Of a DNA stretch of 64,000 nucleotides, positions 63,283 through 64,000 are shown one piece after another. The stretch comes from Kangiella sp. HZ709 (GTDB lineage: Bacteria > Pseudomonadota > Gammaproteobacteria > Enterobacterales > Kangiellaceae). The first letter of the stretch is position 1. Each line of letters opens with the position of its first letter. The notes below the pieces were generated by a model that saw nothing but the letters and a program-made list of their open reading frames with translations, did not search any database and was not told the DNA's origin. Position numbers and translations under genes: made by a program. Location: contig NZ_WKJC01000002.1 of assembly GCF_009674675.1 (NCBI RefSeq), positions 372,001 to 436,000 of the forward strand, in the 5' to 3' direction.

Positions 63283-63989
63283 TAAAGAAACTCACCACCA
63301 TCCACAGGAATAATAGCGCCAGTAATAAAGCTTTGTGCTACTAAAAAAGCTACCGCATCAGCAATGGCTTCCGGCGAGCCAGTTCTGTTCAAAGGGATCT
63401 GGTTTGCCATCCGCATAAAATGATCTTCTGATGCTCCCGGCGGGGCCATAATTGCGCCAAGCCCCAAACCATTGACTTGGATCTTCGGAGCCAGCTCTTT
63501 GGCTAAGCACTCGGTTAAATGCCATAAAGCTGCTTTGGATAATCGATACACTAAATGATCGCCAGCAGGGTTTTTAATACGATTATCTAAAATATTAATG
63601 ATGTGGCCGTTGCTGGGTTTTGATTGAGCAAAAGCTTGCGCTAAGAGAAGAGGAGCTTTTAAATTGATATCCATTACTCGGTTAAAACCATTTAATGGCT
63701 GCTCAATGCTATCATTTTCAGGAAAAATGGCAGCGCTATTGACCAACACTTGTAACTCACCCAACTCACTAGCCAAATTTATGATCTCTTTGGGATTCGC
63801 AAGCTGCTGTAAATCCGACTGAATTAACAACGAATTACCACCAAGCGCTTCAATCTCTAACTGGGCGCTTTTAGCGGCGGCCTCAGAGCCATTATAGTGT
63901 AACGCTATATCATAGCCTTCTTTAGCTAATTTCAATGCAATTGCTCGCCCTACTCTAATGGCGCCGCCAGTCACTAGTGCTACAGTCAC
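63282..63989 (-). CDS. SDR oxidoreductase, probable dihydromonapterin/pteridine reductase (FolM-like)
   Basis: 235 residues from GTG 63989, with GGGAG 6 nt upstream. NADP-binding TGGAIRVGRAIALKLA (the FolM/PTR1-type TGxxxRxG, here GGAIRVGR) and a catalytic YRLSKAALWHL with Tyr and Lys. The last residues KQ...GGEFL are usual. Folate/monapterin metabolism is inferred from this signature. The FolM annotation is tentative among short-chain dehydrogenases. Confidence 0.82.
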   Translation of the reverse strand: MTVALVTGGAIRVGRAIALKLAKEGYDIALHYNGSEAAAKSAQLEIEALGGNSLLIQSDLQQLANPKEIINLASELGELQVLVNSAAIFPENDSIEQPLNGFNRVMDINLKAPLLLAQAFAQSKPSNGHIINILDNRIKNPAGDHLVYRLSKAALWHLTECLAKELAPKIQVNGLGLGAIMAPPGASEDHFMRMANQIPLNRTGSPEAIADAVAFLVAQSFITGAIIPVDGGEFL

Positions 63990-64000
63990 TGAATACTCCC

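Overview
The window looks like chromosomal DNA of a low-GC (roughly 40%) marine-type gammaproteobacterium. The gene set (EttA, RadA, Dam, GlnE, NfuA, RsmF, CCA nucleotidyltransferase, a bioBFHC cluster with ComF divergent from it, ExeA/GspA plus GspB, and several large secreted metallopeptidases) fits the Kangiella/Aliikangiella/Pleionea neighbourhood. That placement is an inference from gene content, not a phylogeny. Most of the window is ordinary, densely packed core genome with short operons and many convergent pairs that touch or overlap. No rRNA, tRNA, CRISPR array, transposase or integrase was found.

Left edge (1-2654, minus strand): a compact three-gene operon that reads as a split borosin RiPP pathway. 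A 72-residue leader-plus-core precursor is followed by a TPR/GGDEF diguanylate cyclase and then a SonM/OphMA-like peptide-backbone N-methyltransferase that runs off the window. This is the most exciting system here, and the diguanylate cyclase between precursor and modifying enzyme is unexpected.

2.6-17.5 kb: terC; a GNAT gene without a normal start codon; a HEAT-repeat/cyclophilin lipoprotein; ettA; a DUF885 peptidase-like protein; a glycine-rich secreted DUF11 protein; a TrmB-like methyltransferase with radA; class II DAHP synthase; a DUF2970 protein; dam; an alpha/beta hydrolase; and a small lipoprotein. 17.5-26.9 kb: biotin synthesis (bioB-F-H-C and bioD, no bioA), with a convincing BirA operator that overlaps the start of the divergent comF gene, then a serine hydrolase, a MATE transporter and a GNAT enzyme. 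27-34 kb: a His/Arg-repeat secreted protein, two large zinc peptidases, nfuA and a DUF4156 lipoprotein.

33.9-34.7 kb is a small accessory island. Two short ORFs have start codons that overlap GTTRRRY boxes and are separated by an attC-like folded site. This looks like two integron cassettes without a nearby integrase. 34.7-53 kb: lysC, an overlooked 58-residue zinc-finger gene, glnE, lemA with an M48 peptidase, a GGDEF-EAL protein, a CYTH-CHAD protein, a DUF47/Pit phosphate pair, an SH3-domain protein, putA and rsmF.

53.0-56.05 kb holds the second candidate novel system. A long AT-rich leader with a CRP-like site precedes two tandem, near-identical secreted 112-residue proteins with a Cys-Pro-Cys motif, a small exported protein, and a CsgG/HfaB-like lipoprotein with an extra C-terminal domain. 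The layout resembles a curli or holdfast-anchor secretion locus. The rest (56-64 kb) is gspB/gspA, a DUF4124 protein, cca, uppP, a MidA-type methyltransferase and a FolM-like reductase.
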